From assembly GCA_964565765.1 (NCBI GenBank), contig CAZMGF010000030.1:1-29797 (forward strand): a stretch of DNA of 29,797 nucleotides, in the 5' to 3' direction. Numbering within the stretch: the first letter of the stretch is position 1; each line of letters opens with the position of its first letter. The position numbers were made by a program, and so were the translations under genes. Below are positions 8,535-16,995 of the stretch, one piece after another. Below the pieces are notes generated by a model, which searched no databases, had not been told where the DNA came from, and saw only the letters and a list, made by a program, of their open reading frames with translations. Source of the DNA: Bog-1181 sp964565765. GTDB taxonomy: Bacteria > Oederibacteriota > PGYV01 > Palsa-1178.

Positions 8535-9608
8535 ATGCATAAAAAGCTTTCAGCATTATTAATGTTTTTGTTAATGATTTCTTTTTCATTTGCGGCTGTT
8601 TTGAACGCCGAAGTAATGATTGAACTCCGCGGCGGCATGGCAATGATATCCCCGACCATTTTAAATGCTAATTTAACAAACGCGTTTTCTTACGCGTACG
8701 GCGCGGATTCCTCGGCTGGTCTGGCTATCATGGATAATTCATCCCTGGTAAGCGGCTCGACGCTCAGCCAGATGTCTCTTATGTCGGGAAATATTCAATT
8801 CTTTTTAAATCCAAGCGCGGCTTTATATTTAAGAACTGATTTCTTATACACGGAATCCACAGATACGGTACAGGTTGACGGTGTCGACGCATTCACGTCG
8901 CACATCGGGCTTAACGTAGGATACCTTGGAGTGGGCGGAAGGTATTATATAGGGAGAAAAGGCGGGCAGGGATTTTTTCCTTACATAGGAGCCGACCTCG
9001 GAATGTTCTTCCAGTATGACAGTTTCTGGGAGATATACGGAAACACCGATGCTGGTTCGCCTGCGCTGCCTTACCTGAATGCAAGCAATTATTATTCTGA
9101 TATTGATTTCAAGGATTCTTTTTTCGGCGGAAATATTGAAGCCGGAGCAGTATATATGTTTAATGACACGGTCGGAATTGGAGCGGGACTGGGCTACAGG
9201 ATAGCCGGGCCGGTAGCTGTATCGCCGGGAGCCGGAACACAGGCAGGGGTTTTCGCTACCGCACCGTTCAGCAATTTCACAAAACTTGATCTTTCAGGTA
9301 TTTATTTGTCCGCCGGCCTTAATTTCGCCTTCGGCGGAAAAGCAACAACAGCGGCTTCATCAGGAAGCGGAGCAGGGGCAAAATACGAGCAGTACGGAGA
9401 TTATTACCAGAAGCAGAAGAATTACGCCTATGCACTTAAATACTATGCCGGAGCAGTAAAACTTGACCCTAAGAACGCAGGGCTATATAAGAAGATTGGC
9501 CTGACCTATTATTACCTGAAAGATATGGCGCATGCCAAACAGTATCTTGCTTATTACTTAAAGCTTAATCCGGACGACGCTCAGATTAAGAAATGGCTGG
9601 GAATGTAA
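8535..9608 (+). CDS. Outer-membrane beta-barrel protein with C-terminal TPRs
   Basis: This 357-residue protein has a signal peptide (about residues 1-26, hydrophobic core ending FAAVLNAEV). Residues about 27-270 alternate polar and aromatic/hydrophobic residues with many Gly, as in outer-membrane barrels: NIQFFLNPSAALYLRTDFLY, LGVGGRYYIG, FFPYIGADLGMFFQY, GIGAGLGYRI, GIYLSAGLNFAFGG. A Ala/Ser/Gly linker follows. Residues about 287-350 form two TPR-like units (YEQYGDYYQKQKNYAYALKY and YKKIGLTYYYLKDMAHAKQY), which usually bind other proteins. The strong promoter and terminator suggest an abundant, independently expressed envelope protein. A structural or porin-like role is possible; the exact function is not known. 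Confidence 0.75.
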   Translation: MHKKLSALLMFLLMISFSFAAVLNAEVMIELRGGMAMISPTILNANLTNAFSYAYGADSSAGLAIMDNSSLVSGSTLSQMSLMSGNIQFFLNPSAALYLRTDFLYTESTDTVQVDGVDAFTSHIGLNVGYLGVGGRYYIGRKGGQGFFPYIGADLGMFFQYDSFWEIYGNTDAGSPALPYLNASNYYSDIDFKDSFFGGNIEAGAVYMFNDTVGIGAGLGYRIAGPVAVSPGAGTQAGVFATAPFSNFTKLDLSGIYLSAGLNFAFGGKATTAASSGSGAGAKYEQYGDYYQKQKNYAYALKYYAGAVKLDPKNAGLYKKIGLTYYYLKDMAHAKQYLAYYLKLNPDDAQIKKWLGM

Positions 9609-9625
9609 TTACCAGTTAAATAACG

Positions 9626-9656
9626 GCCCCGGCGGGTTTCCCGCCGGGGCTTTTTT
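9626..9656 (+). terminator. Strong Rho-independent terminator
   Basis: An 11-bp perfect GC-rich stem (GCCCCGGCGGG / CCCGCCGGGGC) with a TTT loop is followed by six T. It lies 18 nt after the stop of the barrel-TPR gene and isolates it from the cellulase cluster. Confidence 0.95.
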
Positions 9657-9756
9657 ATTTTAAAGCAAGAACTTACAGAAAGTAGATAGGAGATAGGAGA
9701 AAAAATACCCGCAACCCCAGGCAGGAGTTGCCGTTTAATATATATGGTAATGATTT

Positions 9757-9770
9757 TAAAACCGTCTTTA
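9757..9770. promoter_or_regulatory. Weak CG-centred inverted repeat upstream of compact GH9
   Basis: TAAAACCGTCTTTA is an imperfect palindrome around a central CG, directly before the ribosome binding site. It does not share the register of the better operator-like sites at 11577, 14296 and 21915. A half-site CGTTTAAT at 9732-9739 is identical to the right half of the 11577 site. Confidence 0.25.
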
Positions 9771-9782
9771 AAGGGAGTTTCC

Positions 9783-11468
9783 ATGGAAAAGATAGCGCTT
9801 GTACTGCTTTTCATATTTGCCTGTTCGTCACTATACGCGGTTGACGACGAGGTAAAAGTCGACCAGCTTGGCTACCGCCCCATGGATAATAAAACAGCTG
9901 TAGTTGCAATGGATAAGGCATCTTATTTCAGGGTTTTACGGCAGTCAGACAATAAGGAAATGTTTACCGGGAAACTCAGCACGCCTGTAAAAGACGAAGA
10001 TTCAGGCGACAATTGCTATATAGCCGACTTTTCTGATCTGAAAACAGAAGGCTCATATTACGTAGAGGTTGACCGCCAGTTCAAATCATACCCTTTTAAG
10101 ATAGGAAACGATGTTTATAACGACGCTTTCGCAAAGTCGATGAAAGCGTTTTACCTTGCCCGCTGCGGCACGGCCGTAAACGGCGGGGCCTTTTCGCACG
10201 ATGCCTGTCATACAAAACCGGCCCTTTACCACGTGACCGCCGGAAAGGGGCTTTCCGAGACGCGTGATGTTTCCGGGGGCTGGCACGACGCAGGGGATTA
10301 CGGAAGGTATGTGGTAAACAGCGGACTTTCCACGGCTACGCTTCTTTTTATGTTTGAAAGATACAGGGCAAAACTTGAAAAATATTCAATGGCATTTCCT
10401 TATAAGAACGTAAAATACCCGGACATCCTTGAGGAGATAAAATGGAACCTTGACTGGATGCTTAAAATGCAGAGGCAGGACGGCGCGGTATATCATAAGG
10501 TAACCCCGCTTATTTTTCCCGGGTTCATCATGCCTGATAAGGATACCAGCCAGGAATATGTCTTTGAAATATCCACATGCGCCACGGCCGATTTTGCGGC
10601 TGTAATGGCCATAGCCTCAAGGGTGTTTGCGCCGTATGACGCTGAATTTTCAAAACGCACCCTTGCCCGCGCAATTGACGCTTATAATTTTCTTTCCGCC
10701 CACCCTTCAATACTCCCTCCGGGAGGTTTTAAGAACCCGGACGGCGCCAGGACCGGGCAGTATTCTGACGACAATGATTCTGATGAAAGGGCATGGGCGG
10801 CCGTGGAATTATTCAACACCACAGGTGATACTGATTACGAAAAAAATATAGAGATGCTGATGCATTTTGACCCTGAAATAGAGACAGCCGCATGGTGGAG
10901 GGAAGTAAGGCCCGCTGCCGTACTTTCTTATCTATACAGCGCTCAGGCGGGGCGCTCGCCTGAGCTTGTTGAAAAAATGAAGACCGACCTTAAAAGGCAC
11001 GCGGATGTGCTTATGGGGCGCATAAAGGAAAGCGGCTACAGGCTCATGATGAAAAGCGATGATTATATATGGGGGTCGAATAATATAGTTTTAAATTACG
11101 CGGTAAACCTGCTTGCGGCTTCTGAGTTATGCCCGGACCCTTCCTATATACAGGGAGCTTCAGAAGCTCTTCATTATATTTTTGGAAGAAACCCTTTTAA
11201 CATGAGTTTTGTGACAGGGCTGGGAGCCTCGTATCCGATGCACATACATCACAGGCCCTCAGCCGCATACGGCGGAGAAGAGCCGTGGCCGGGTTATCTG
11301 GCGGGCGGGCCGAACAAAGGAAAGGGTGACAATATATTAAACGGCATGCCATTTGACACACCGACGATGAAATATTATGAAGATAACAGACAGTCTTACG
11401 CAAGCAATGAAGTGGCGATAAACTGGAACGCGCCGCTTTGTTATGTGCTTGCGGCTTTTATAAAATAA
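9783..11468 (+). CDS. Compact glycoside hydrolase family 9 (endo-)glucanase
   Basis: This 561-residue protein has a signal peptide (MEKIALVLLFIFACSSLYA), an N-terminal Ig-like domain of the CelD_N type (VDQLGYRPMDNKTAVV to about residue 105), and a GH9 catalytic domain. GH9 enzymes hydrolyse beta-1,4-glucans with inversion. The WHDAGDY motif holds the base pair Asp169/Asp172; HHRPS and NEVAINW near the end supply the substrate-binding His/Arg and the acid Glu543. It has no TPT linker and no C-terminal YPNP-type domain, unlike the four large enzymes downstream, so it may stay in the periplasm and act on cello-oligosaccharides; that is inference. ATG 9783 is chosen over GTG/ATG codons at 9744-9750 because AAGGGAG precedes it and the signal peptide begins there. 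Confidence 0.9.
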   Translation: MEKIALVLLFIFACSSLYAVDDEVKVDQLGYRPMDNKTAVVAMDKASYFRVLRQSDNKEMFTGKLSTPVKDEDSGDNCYIADFSDLKTEGSYYVEVDRQFKSYPFKIGNDVYNDAFAKSMKAFYLARCGTAVNGGAFSHDACHTKPALYHVTAGKGLSETRDVSGGWHDAGDYGRYVVNSGLSTATLLFMFERYRAKLEKYSMAFPYKNVKYPDILEEIKWNLDWMLKMQRQDGAVYHKVTPLIFPGFIMPDKDTSQEYVFEISTCATADFAAVMAIASRVFAPYDAEFSKRTLARAIDAYNFLSAHPSILPPGGFKNPDGARTGQYSDDNDSDERAWAAVELFNTTGDTDYEKNIEMLMHFDPEIETAAWWREVRPAAVLSYLYSAQAGRSPELVEKMKTDLKRHADVLMGRIKESGYRLMMKSDDYIWGSNNIVLNYAVNLLAASELCPDPSYIQGASEALHYIFGRNPFNMSFVTGLGASYPMHIHHRPSAAYGGEEPWPGYLAGGPNKGKGDNILNGMPFDTPTMKYYEDNRQSYASNEVAINWNAPLCYVLAAFIK

Positions 11469-11566
11469 CAGACATTTAGCTTTAGATAAACTATAAAACT
11501 ATAGTATAAAACCGGCAAGTTTCATATTATAAAACTGATTTTCTATATTGCCACAACAAAACCTTG

Positions 11567-11572
11567 TATAAA
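11567..11572 (+). promoter_or_regulatory. Possible -10 box of the second GH9 gene
   Basis: TATAAA lies five bases before the palindrome at 11577 and 53 nt before the start codon. A TTGCCA at 11548-11553 is only 13 nt away, which is too close for a normal -35, so only the -10 box is called. The same order (TATAAA, then palindrome) occurs before the 14343 gene. Confidence 0.4.
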
Positions 11573-11576
11573 GTGT

Positions 11577-11588
11577 CTAAACGTTTAA
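11577..11588. promoter_or_regulatory. LacI-type operator candidate (CG-centred palindrome)
   Basis: CTAAACGTTTAA contains the perfect 10-bp palindrome TAAACGTTTA with the central CG typical of LacI/GalR-family operators. It lies just downstream of a TATAAA box, where a bound repressor would block transcription of the GH9 gene starting at 11625. Confidence 0.5.
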
Positions 11589-11624
11589 TAATACTGGTAT
11601 ATTTAAAATTAAATCTGAAAGCCG

Positions 11625-14177
11625 GTGAAACATATTAAAACTTCGGACCCGAGAGCGGCGATCATAAAAATAGCGGTGATTTTTATGGCCGTTATAATTT
11701 CATTTTCAAATCTTTTTGCTGCGCAGGATTACACCGACGCCCTTTATAAATCCATATATTATTACGGAGCTCAGCGCTGCGGCGACACAAAATCGTGGAT
11801 ACACGCAGCCTGCCACCTTGAGGACGGGCAGGTAAACGGGATAGACCTTACCGGCGGCTGGCATGACTGCGGCGACCATGTCAAATTCGGCCAGACAAAT
11901 TCATACGCGGCCGCGTTGCTGCTGCTTGCTTATATTTATTTTCCGTCGGCATATGAGGACAGGTATTCCCAGGATTATTCCGCGCCGCCGCCGAATGGAA
12001 TACCAGACGTGCTGGATGAAGTAAAGATACATACTGATTATTTATTGAAAGCATACCAGTCGGGCACGGTTTACTATCAGGTCGGATCCGGCTCGGCGGA
12101 TCACACACATTTTGTCACGCCTGATTACGAGTCCACCGCCTATCCGGCAGCCGAGGGCGGGAATCCCAGGCCCGTATATTCAATAACTTCCGGAGGATCG
12201 AATGTCTGTGGCACGGCCGCGGCCGCGCTCGCGCTTATGTCGGTCGCGTACAAGCCGTATAATTCAGCCTACGCGTCACAGTGCCTGACCGCCGCGGTTA
12301 ATTATTATAATGTGGGAAAAACAAATCCGGGAGCCCTTTCTGACGCGAGCGGCGGGTCGTTTTATTCCGCTTCGCACTGGGCCGGCCAGATGGCGTGGGC
12401 AGCGATAGAATTATACAGGGCGACTGGAACGGCGTCATACCTTACAGACGCCCAGACTTTTTCCACTAACGGCGATTACGCAATGCCCACATACTGGGTG
12501 CTCTGCTGGAACAACTGCGAGCCTGTGGCCGACCTTGAACTTTATAAAATGACAGGAACCACTTCATACCTGACAAAACTGCAATCAGAAGTTTCTTCAT
12601 ATGAAAGCAAGCTGACCACATGCGGCATCGGCAAATACGCAAGCGTGAACAGCTGGGGAAATCTGCGCTACACGGGAAATATGGCGCTGATGGGGGCCTT
12701 CCTGGATTTTGTGACCACAGGAGGCGACGCAAACGCCCTTTCAATGTGCAAGAACAGCGTTGATTTTATACTGGGGACGCACGGAGCCATAACGTCCGAC
12801 GGATCAATGCCGGGGCCGGGCGCTGCACAGGGTGAGTCATTTATCATCGGATACAATGACCCTGATTATCCAACGGCAGGATGGGTGCTGCACCCCCATC
12901 ACAGGGCGGCGTTTGGAAAAACTACCACCGGCGACACGGATTTTGCCACAGAGAGCGCCAATCCCGGCACGGTTCCTTACGCATATACGCTTATCGGCTC
13001 GCTGCCGGGAGGACCAGAGAATGGATGCGGCAGTTTTGACGACAATATAGGGCAGTATTCACAGACAGAAGGCGGTATTGATTATAATGCCGGCATAGTA
13101 GGCGCGCTTGCTTATATGAAATTAAAATACGGCCCGACTCCGACTCCCACGCCCACAAACCTTCAGCCGACTGCGACATTCACAGGAACGTCCACACCGA
13201 CAAAGACATACACGCCGACAAACACAATGACCTTCACATTCACGGACACGGTTACAAAAACATATACCGCGACGCCCACATTTACAAATACGCCTGCAAA
13301 CAGCGCGACGTTTACTCCTTCGGTTACCGCCACATCAACGCCAACTAAAACCCCGGTCTACACACAAACATTCACGGCAACGCCAACGTTTACAAATACG
13401 CAGCAAAGCAGCCCTACGTTTACCCCGACGGTAACGGCCACATCAACATCCACAAGGACGCTCACGTTTACGCCAACCGCCACGGCTACGGGCACGACGA
13501 CATTTACAGGAACGGACACTCCCACAAACCAGCCCACATGGACAATAACAATGACCGCGACGAATCCGCCGCCGGGATCGACTTTTACTTACACATACAC
13601 GGTGACGCCGACCGTTACGGAAACATCCACCGTGACTATGACGTACACATTCACATTTACACAGACGCCTTCATCAACGCCGACTTTTACCGTTACATCA
13701 TCGGCCACACAGACTTCCACAATTACACCGACGCCGACAAACCCGCCGCCGGGTTCCACAAATACATTTACCGCAACAATAACAAGGACATATACAGCGA
13801 CGCCCACATTTACATGTACCTCAACGGCGGTGCCGGCGGCAAGCGCAACTTTCACAATGCAGCCAACGTTTACTTCCACGCCTGAGGTTGTGGGCCTTTA
13901 CCCCAACCCGCTTGACCCGTCAAAATACGACCTTCATGTTGTCTTTAGCGCCGCGGCGGACAGCCCGGATATTGAACTTAAACTGTATACGGTTTCTTTC
14001 AGGCTTATAAGGCAGGCTGAACTGGGGGGCGCCGCGGCAGGTGTTGTGGAAGATAAAGTAATTGCGGGAGAAAATTTCAGGGGATTATCAAGCGGGCTCT
14101 ATTATTATGTACTACAATTTGATACTGCTTCAGGAAAGAGATTTTCAAGAATAAGCGAGTTATTAATCGCAAATTAA
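11625..14177 (+). CDS. Modular GH9 cellulase with TPT linker and C-terminal sorting-like domain
   Basis: This 850-residue secreted enzyme begins at GTG 11625 with a long signal peptide (basic n-region, core AVIFMAVIISFSNLFAA). The GH9 catalytic domain spans about residues 35-502. GGWHDCGDHVKFGQ carries the catalytic Asp81 and Asp84 (Cys in place of the usual Ala), HPHHRAAFG is the conserved His region, and SQTEGGIDYNAG contains the acid Glu482. This is the type without an N-terminal Ig domain. Residues about 503-754 are a linker made of short T-P-T and T-x-T units, likely extended and possibly O-glycosylated. Residues 755-850 (GLYPNP start, LSSGLYYY near the end) form the domain shared with three other enzymes in this cluster. 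No strong Shine-Dalgarno is seen before the GTG; ATG 11685 is an alternative start. Confidence 0.92.
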   Translation: MKHIKTSDPRAAIIKIAVIFMAVIISFSNLFAAQDYTDALYKSIYYYGAQRCGDTKSWIHAACHLEDGQVNGIDLTGGWHDCGDHVKFGQTNSYAAALLLLAYIYFPSAYEDRYSQDYSAPPPNGIPDVLDEVKIHTDYLLKAYQSGTVYYQVGSGSADHTHFVTPDYESTAYPAAEGGNPRPVYSITSGGSNVCGTAAAALALMSVAYKPYNSAYASQCLTAAVNYYNVGKTNPGALSDASGGSFYSASHWAGQMAWAAIELYRATGTASYLTDAQTFSTNGDYAMPTYWVLCWNNCEPVADLELYKMTGTTSYLTKLQSEVSSYESKLTTCGIGKYASVNSWGNLRYTGNMALMGAFLDFVTTGGDANALSMCKNSVDFILGTHGAITSDGSMPGPGAAQGESFIIGYNDPDYPTAGWVLHPHHRAAFGKTTTGDTDFATESANPGTVPYAYTLIGSLPGGPENGCGSFDDNIGQYSQTEGGIDYNAGIVGALAYMKLKYGPTPTPTPTNLQPTATFTGTSTPTKTYTPTNTMTFTFTDTVTKTYTATPTFTNTPANSATFTPSVTATSTPTKTPVYTQTFTATPTFTNTQQSSPTFTPTVTATSTSTRTLTFTPTATATGTTTFTGTDTPTNQPTWTITMTATNPPPGSTFTYTYTVTPTVTETSTVTMTYTFTFTQTPSSTPTFTVTSSATQTSTITPTPTNPPPGSTNTFTATITRTYTATPTFTCTSTAVPAASATFTMQPTFTSTPEVVGLYPNPLDPSKYDLHVVFSAAADSPDIELKLYTVSFRLIRQAELGGAAAGVVEDKVIAGENFRGLSSGLYYYVLQFDTASGKRFSRISELLIAN
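13131..13885 (+). repeat. Low-complexity Thr/Pro linker region in GH9 gene
   Basis: About 250 codons encode degenerate T-P-T/F-T-x-T units, for example TATPTFTNTP at two places. The DNA is built of repeated aca/acg/ccg codons, giving long stop-free frames on the opposite strand that read as alternating Val and are not genes. Confidence 0.85.
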
Positions 14178-14186
14178 GCGGGTCGA

Positions 14187-14202
14187 TTGAAAATATTTTC
14201 AA
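14187..14202. promoter_or_regulatory. 16-bp perfect AT-rich palindrome
   Basis: TTGAAAATATTTTCAA lies 10 nt after the stop of the preceding gene and 140 nt before the next start. It has no T-run and is not a terminator. It could be a protein-binding site, but there is no second copy in the window to support this. Confidence 0.3.
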
Positions 14203-14263
14203 AACCAGCGCAGCTGCCTTATTTTTCACATTAAAACCAGATTGCGCCTTACACAACTTTTGC

Positions 14264-14292
14264 TTGCCAGCGTTGTCCTAATGATATATAAA
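14264..14292 (+). promoter_or_regulatory. Sigma-70-type promoter of third GH9 gene
   Basis: TTGCCA at 14264-14269 and TATAAA at 14287-14292 are separated by 17 nt. The start of transcription would fall near 14298, within the palindrome that follows, as expected for a repressed promoter. Confidence 0.6.
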
Positions 14293-14293
14293 T

Positions 14294-14309
14294 AGTTAAC
14301 CGCTTAACT
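14294..14309. promoter_or_regulatory. LacI-type operator candidate over the transcription start
   Basis: AGTTAACCGCTTAACT has six-base perfect arms (AGTTAA/TTAACT) around C-CG-C, a central CG as in LacI-family operators. It begins two bases after the -10 box. The 12-bp core TTAACCGCTTAA shares the pattern TTAAnCGnTTAA with sites before the 11625 and 21988 genes. Confidence 0.55.
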
Positions 14310-14342
14310 GCGCTAAAAATAGAGATTATGGAGATGTGCCCG

Positions 14343-16928
14343 ATGAAGAAAGCCGCGGCTTTATTGCTTTGTTTTTACATATTTTCATCATTTATTTACG
14401 GCGCAAGCACAAATGTGCGCCTGAATTCCATAGGCTTCCTTCCGAATAACGCCAAGCACGCGACTATAAGCGGAGCCTGCAGCGCTTTCACTGTGGTTAA
14501 TGAAGTGAACGGTATGACGGTTTTTTCAGGCACTGCTTCCGGGCCTTATTCCGATACTGGAACCGGGGAAAGCAACCTTTACACGGCTGATTTTTCCGCG
14601 GTTACAGCGCCAGGTACATATTATTTGAATGTTACAGGAATAGGAACATCTGTAAATTTTGCGATAGGTTACGACGCATATAATGCTTCATTTATTCCGA
14701 TATTTAAAGCGCTTTACCTGGCCCGCTGCGGAACGGCTGTATCCGAGACTTACAATGGAAATACTTTTACACATCCGGCCTGCCATACCAGCGACGCCAA
14801 TAACAGCAAGGTTGGGGGCACCGGAACGATCGTGCCTTCGGAAAGCGGCTGGCATGACGCGGGAGATTATAACAAGTACACGGTCAACGCGGGAATAACA
14901 CTCGGCATGCTTTTTATGGCGTGGGAGCAGTTCAGCGCGAAAATAAATCTTTTAACTTACGGCCTGCCAAGCACTGCCGCGGGATATCCAGAGTTTCTTG
15001 AGGAAATAAAATGGGAAACAGACTGGCTGCTCACAATGCAGCGCGCCGACGGCGCGGTCTATGACAAGGTAAGCGAGACTGGATTTGACGGCTTTGAACA
15101 GCCGCAGAATGATACGGGGACAAGATATTTCTGGGGCTATAATAATGTGGGAACGGTTGAAACCGCGACATTTTGCGCCATGATGGCCATGGCCGCAAGG
15201 AATTTTCAGCCGTACGACGCAACGTACTCAACCACATGCCTTAACGCCGCGACTTCGGCGTATAATTATCTTAAGGCAAACCCCACAAATACGACGGCAA
15301 ATCTTACCGGGTGCACCACCGGGGATTACTCAAGCAGCGACCCGAACGAGGCGCGCGCATGGGCCGCTGTTGAAATGTGGGTGACAACCGGAACGGTTGC
15401 TTATCTCACCGACGCGGAAACCAGGATAAGTTCATACGCGCCGGCATACGTGGATACTGATTTTGACTGGGCAGATGACAAAAACCTTGCCATGTATTCA
15501 TATGTAATGGCCACAGGGTCCGGCAGGAACGCGACCCTGCTTGCAAATGTGCAAAATGATATTGTTTCAACCGCAAACGCGATAGTAACGGCCGGGAACA
15601 ACAGCCCCTATGGCAGGCCTCTTGGAACCAATTTTTACTGGGGCTGCAACGGCGGAGCGGCAAGGCAGTCCATGATGCTACAGATAGCGAACCAGATATC
15701 GCCGAATGTAAATTATTTGAACACATCTCTTGATATACTTGGATACCTGCTGGGAAGGAACACACAGGACAGGTCTTATGTGACACAAATAGGGATAAAT
15801 CCTCCCATGAACCCGCACCACAGGCCTTCGCAATCAGACGGCATTACCAATCCTTATCCCGGCTACCTTGTAGGCGGATCACCTGGCAACAATCAGCAGG
15901 ACCCGGTTTTAACACTTACGCCTTCCGGGCTGCCTGAAGCTGATTACTGGGCCGATTCGGTATGGTCATACTCTTCAAATGAAGTGGCAATTAACTGGCA
16001 GGGTGCGATTATTTACGCGATGTCGGCTTTCCTTGGGCTGGCACAGACTCCGACAAATACGCCGACATATACATACACGGCGACGCCGACTTTTACCGTT
16101 ACCGGAACCCGGACGGACACCGCAACATTTACAATAACATTTACCCCGACATATACATACACAACGCTTCCGACTTTTACACCCACAGGCACGCCTACTT
16201 TTACACAAACATATTCATATACCGCGACCTCGACATTTTTCGGGACACCTACGTTTACTTCAACCCAGAGTTTTACGGCAACAAAAACATATACGGCAAC
16301 TGTTACACAGACCAGCTCGGCCTCGCCGACCATAACTGTTTCAAGTACCGGGACACCGCCTACCGTAACTTTTACCCCGAGCGTAACAGTAACACTGACA
16401 TTCACCCCGACGTTTACGGATACAGTCACGGCGCTGCCGACGGTGACCTATACAAAAACGCCCGTAAATACTTCAACTTTTACGCCGACATCATCGGCCA
16501 CATATACACGGACCGCGGTTTCCACGGCCACTGCAATAATATTCACCCCGACTTTTACAGTTACAACGCAACCATCGGCGACAATTACCGTTACAGTAGA
16601 GGAACCGGGCGCAACGCCTACGCAAACGCCGGTGGCCGAAGAATTATTATGGCCCTGCCCGGCCAATCCACAGACACAGGATATAAACGTCGCCTTTAAC
16701 CTGACAGCCGGGGCATCAGATGTAAGTTTCAGGGTCTATACAATGGCGTACAGGCTTATAAGGGTGGTTGATTTAGGCGGCTATCCTGCGGGAGTGCAGG
16801 AAGGAAAGATAGACAAAAGTTACCTGGTGGATTTAAGCAATGGTATTTATTTTTATTCAATAGAGGCTGCGCTTATTGACGGCACCACGCAGAGAAGCCG
16901 CATAAAAGAATTTATATTACTTAAATAG
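14343..16928 (+). CDS. Modular GH9 cellulase with Ig domain, TPT linker and C-terminal domain
   Basis: This 861-residue secreted enzyme begins with signal peptide MKKAAALLLCFYIFSSFIYGA. ATG 14343 is preferred (GGAG at 14330-14333); in-frame ATGs at 14328 and 14334 would add up to five residues. An Ig-like domain (VRLNSIGFLPNNAKHATISG, to about residue 105) precedes the GH9 domain. WHDAGDYNKY carries Asp172 and Asp175, NPHHRPS is the substrate-binding region, and NEVAINW contains the acid Glu547. Residues about 567-763 are a TPT linker. Residues about 764-861 form the shared C-terminal domain, here starting LLWPCPANP instead of YPNP and ending with LSNGIYFY and RIKEFILLK. It resembles the compact GH9 at 9783 in its catalytic part, with linker and tail added. 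It should act on cellulose or other beta-1,4-glucans outside the cell. Confidence 0.93.
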   Translation: MKKAAALLLCFYIFSSFIYGASTNVRLNSIGFLPNNAKHATISGACSAFTVVNEVNGMTVFSGTASGPYSDTGTGESNLYTADFSAVTAPGTYYLNVTGIGTSVNFAIGYDAYNASFIPIFKALYLARCGTAVSETYNGNTFTHPACHTSDANNSKVGGTGTIVPSESGWHDAGDYNKYTVNAGITLGMLFMAWEQFSAKINLLTYGLPSTAAGYPEFLEEIKWETDWLLTMQRADGAVYDKVSETGFDGFEQPQNDTGTRYFWGYNNVGTVETATFCAMMAMAARNFQPYDATYSTTCLNAATSAYNYLKANPTNTTANLTGCTTGDYSSSDPNEARAWAAVEMWVTTGTVAYLTDAETRISSYAPAYVDTDFDWADDKNLAMYSYVMATGSGRNATLLANVQNDIVSTANAIVTAGNNSPYGRPLGTNFYWGCNGGAARQSMMLQIANQISPNVNYLNTSLDILGYLLGRNTQDRSYVTQIGINPPMNPHHRPSQSDGITNPYPGYLVGGSPGNNQQDPVLTLTPSGLPEADYWADSVWSYSSNEVAINWQGAIIYAMSAFLGLAQTPTNTPTYTYTATPTFTVTGTRTDTATFTITFTPTYTYTTLPTFTPTGTPTFTQTYSYTATSTFFGTPTFTSTQSFTATKTYTATVTQTSSASPTITVSSTGTPPTVTFTPSVTVTLTFTPTFTDTVTALPTVTYTKTPVNTSTFTPTSSATYTRTAVSTATAIIFTPTFTVTTQPSATITVTVEEPGATPTQTPVAEELLWPCPANPQTQDINVAFNLTAGASDVSFRVYTMAYRLIRVVDLGGYPAGVQEGKIDKSYLVDLSNGIYFYSIEAALIDGTTQRSRIKEFILLK
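16041..16630 (+). repeat. Low-complexity Thr/Pro linker region in third GH9 gene
   Basis: About 197 codons encode units such as TYTATPTFT and TFTPTFT joining the catalytic domain to the C-terminal domain. The antisense strand is open but low in complexity. Confidence 0.85.
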
Positions 16929-16960
16929 CTTTGGCCGTGGATAATTAGTAACAAATATAC

Positions 16961-16978
16961 ATATATATATATATATAT
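16961..16978. repeat. (AT)9 dinucleotide tract
   Basis: Eighteen bases of perfect AT repeat, flanked by further AT-rich sequence, end six bases before the AAGGAG of the GH5 gene. Length change by slippage would alter the spacing of promoter elements or the leader of this gene. Confidence 0.9.
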
Positions 16979-16995
16979 TATTTCAAGGAGACAAA

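Noticed and set aside
9685..9698. GATAGGA direct repeat
   Set aside because: Two 7-bp copies only, with no further structure; probably chance in purine-rich DNA.
13589..13879. Long minus-strand frames rich in alternating Val opposite the TPT linkers (also 16013-16429, 25533-25775, 25983-26225)
   Set aside because: They are mirror images of aca/acg codon tracts, have no ribosome binding sites and only low-complexity sequence.
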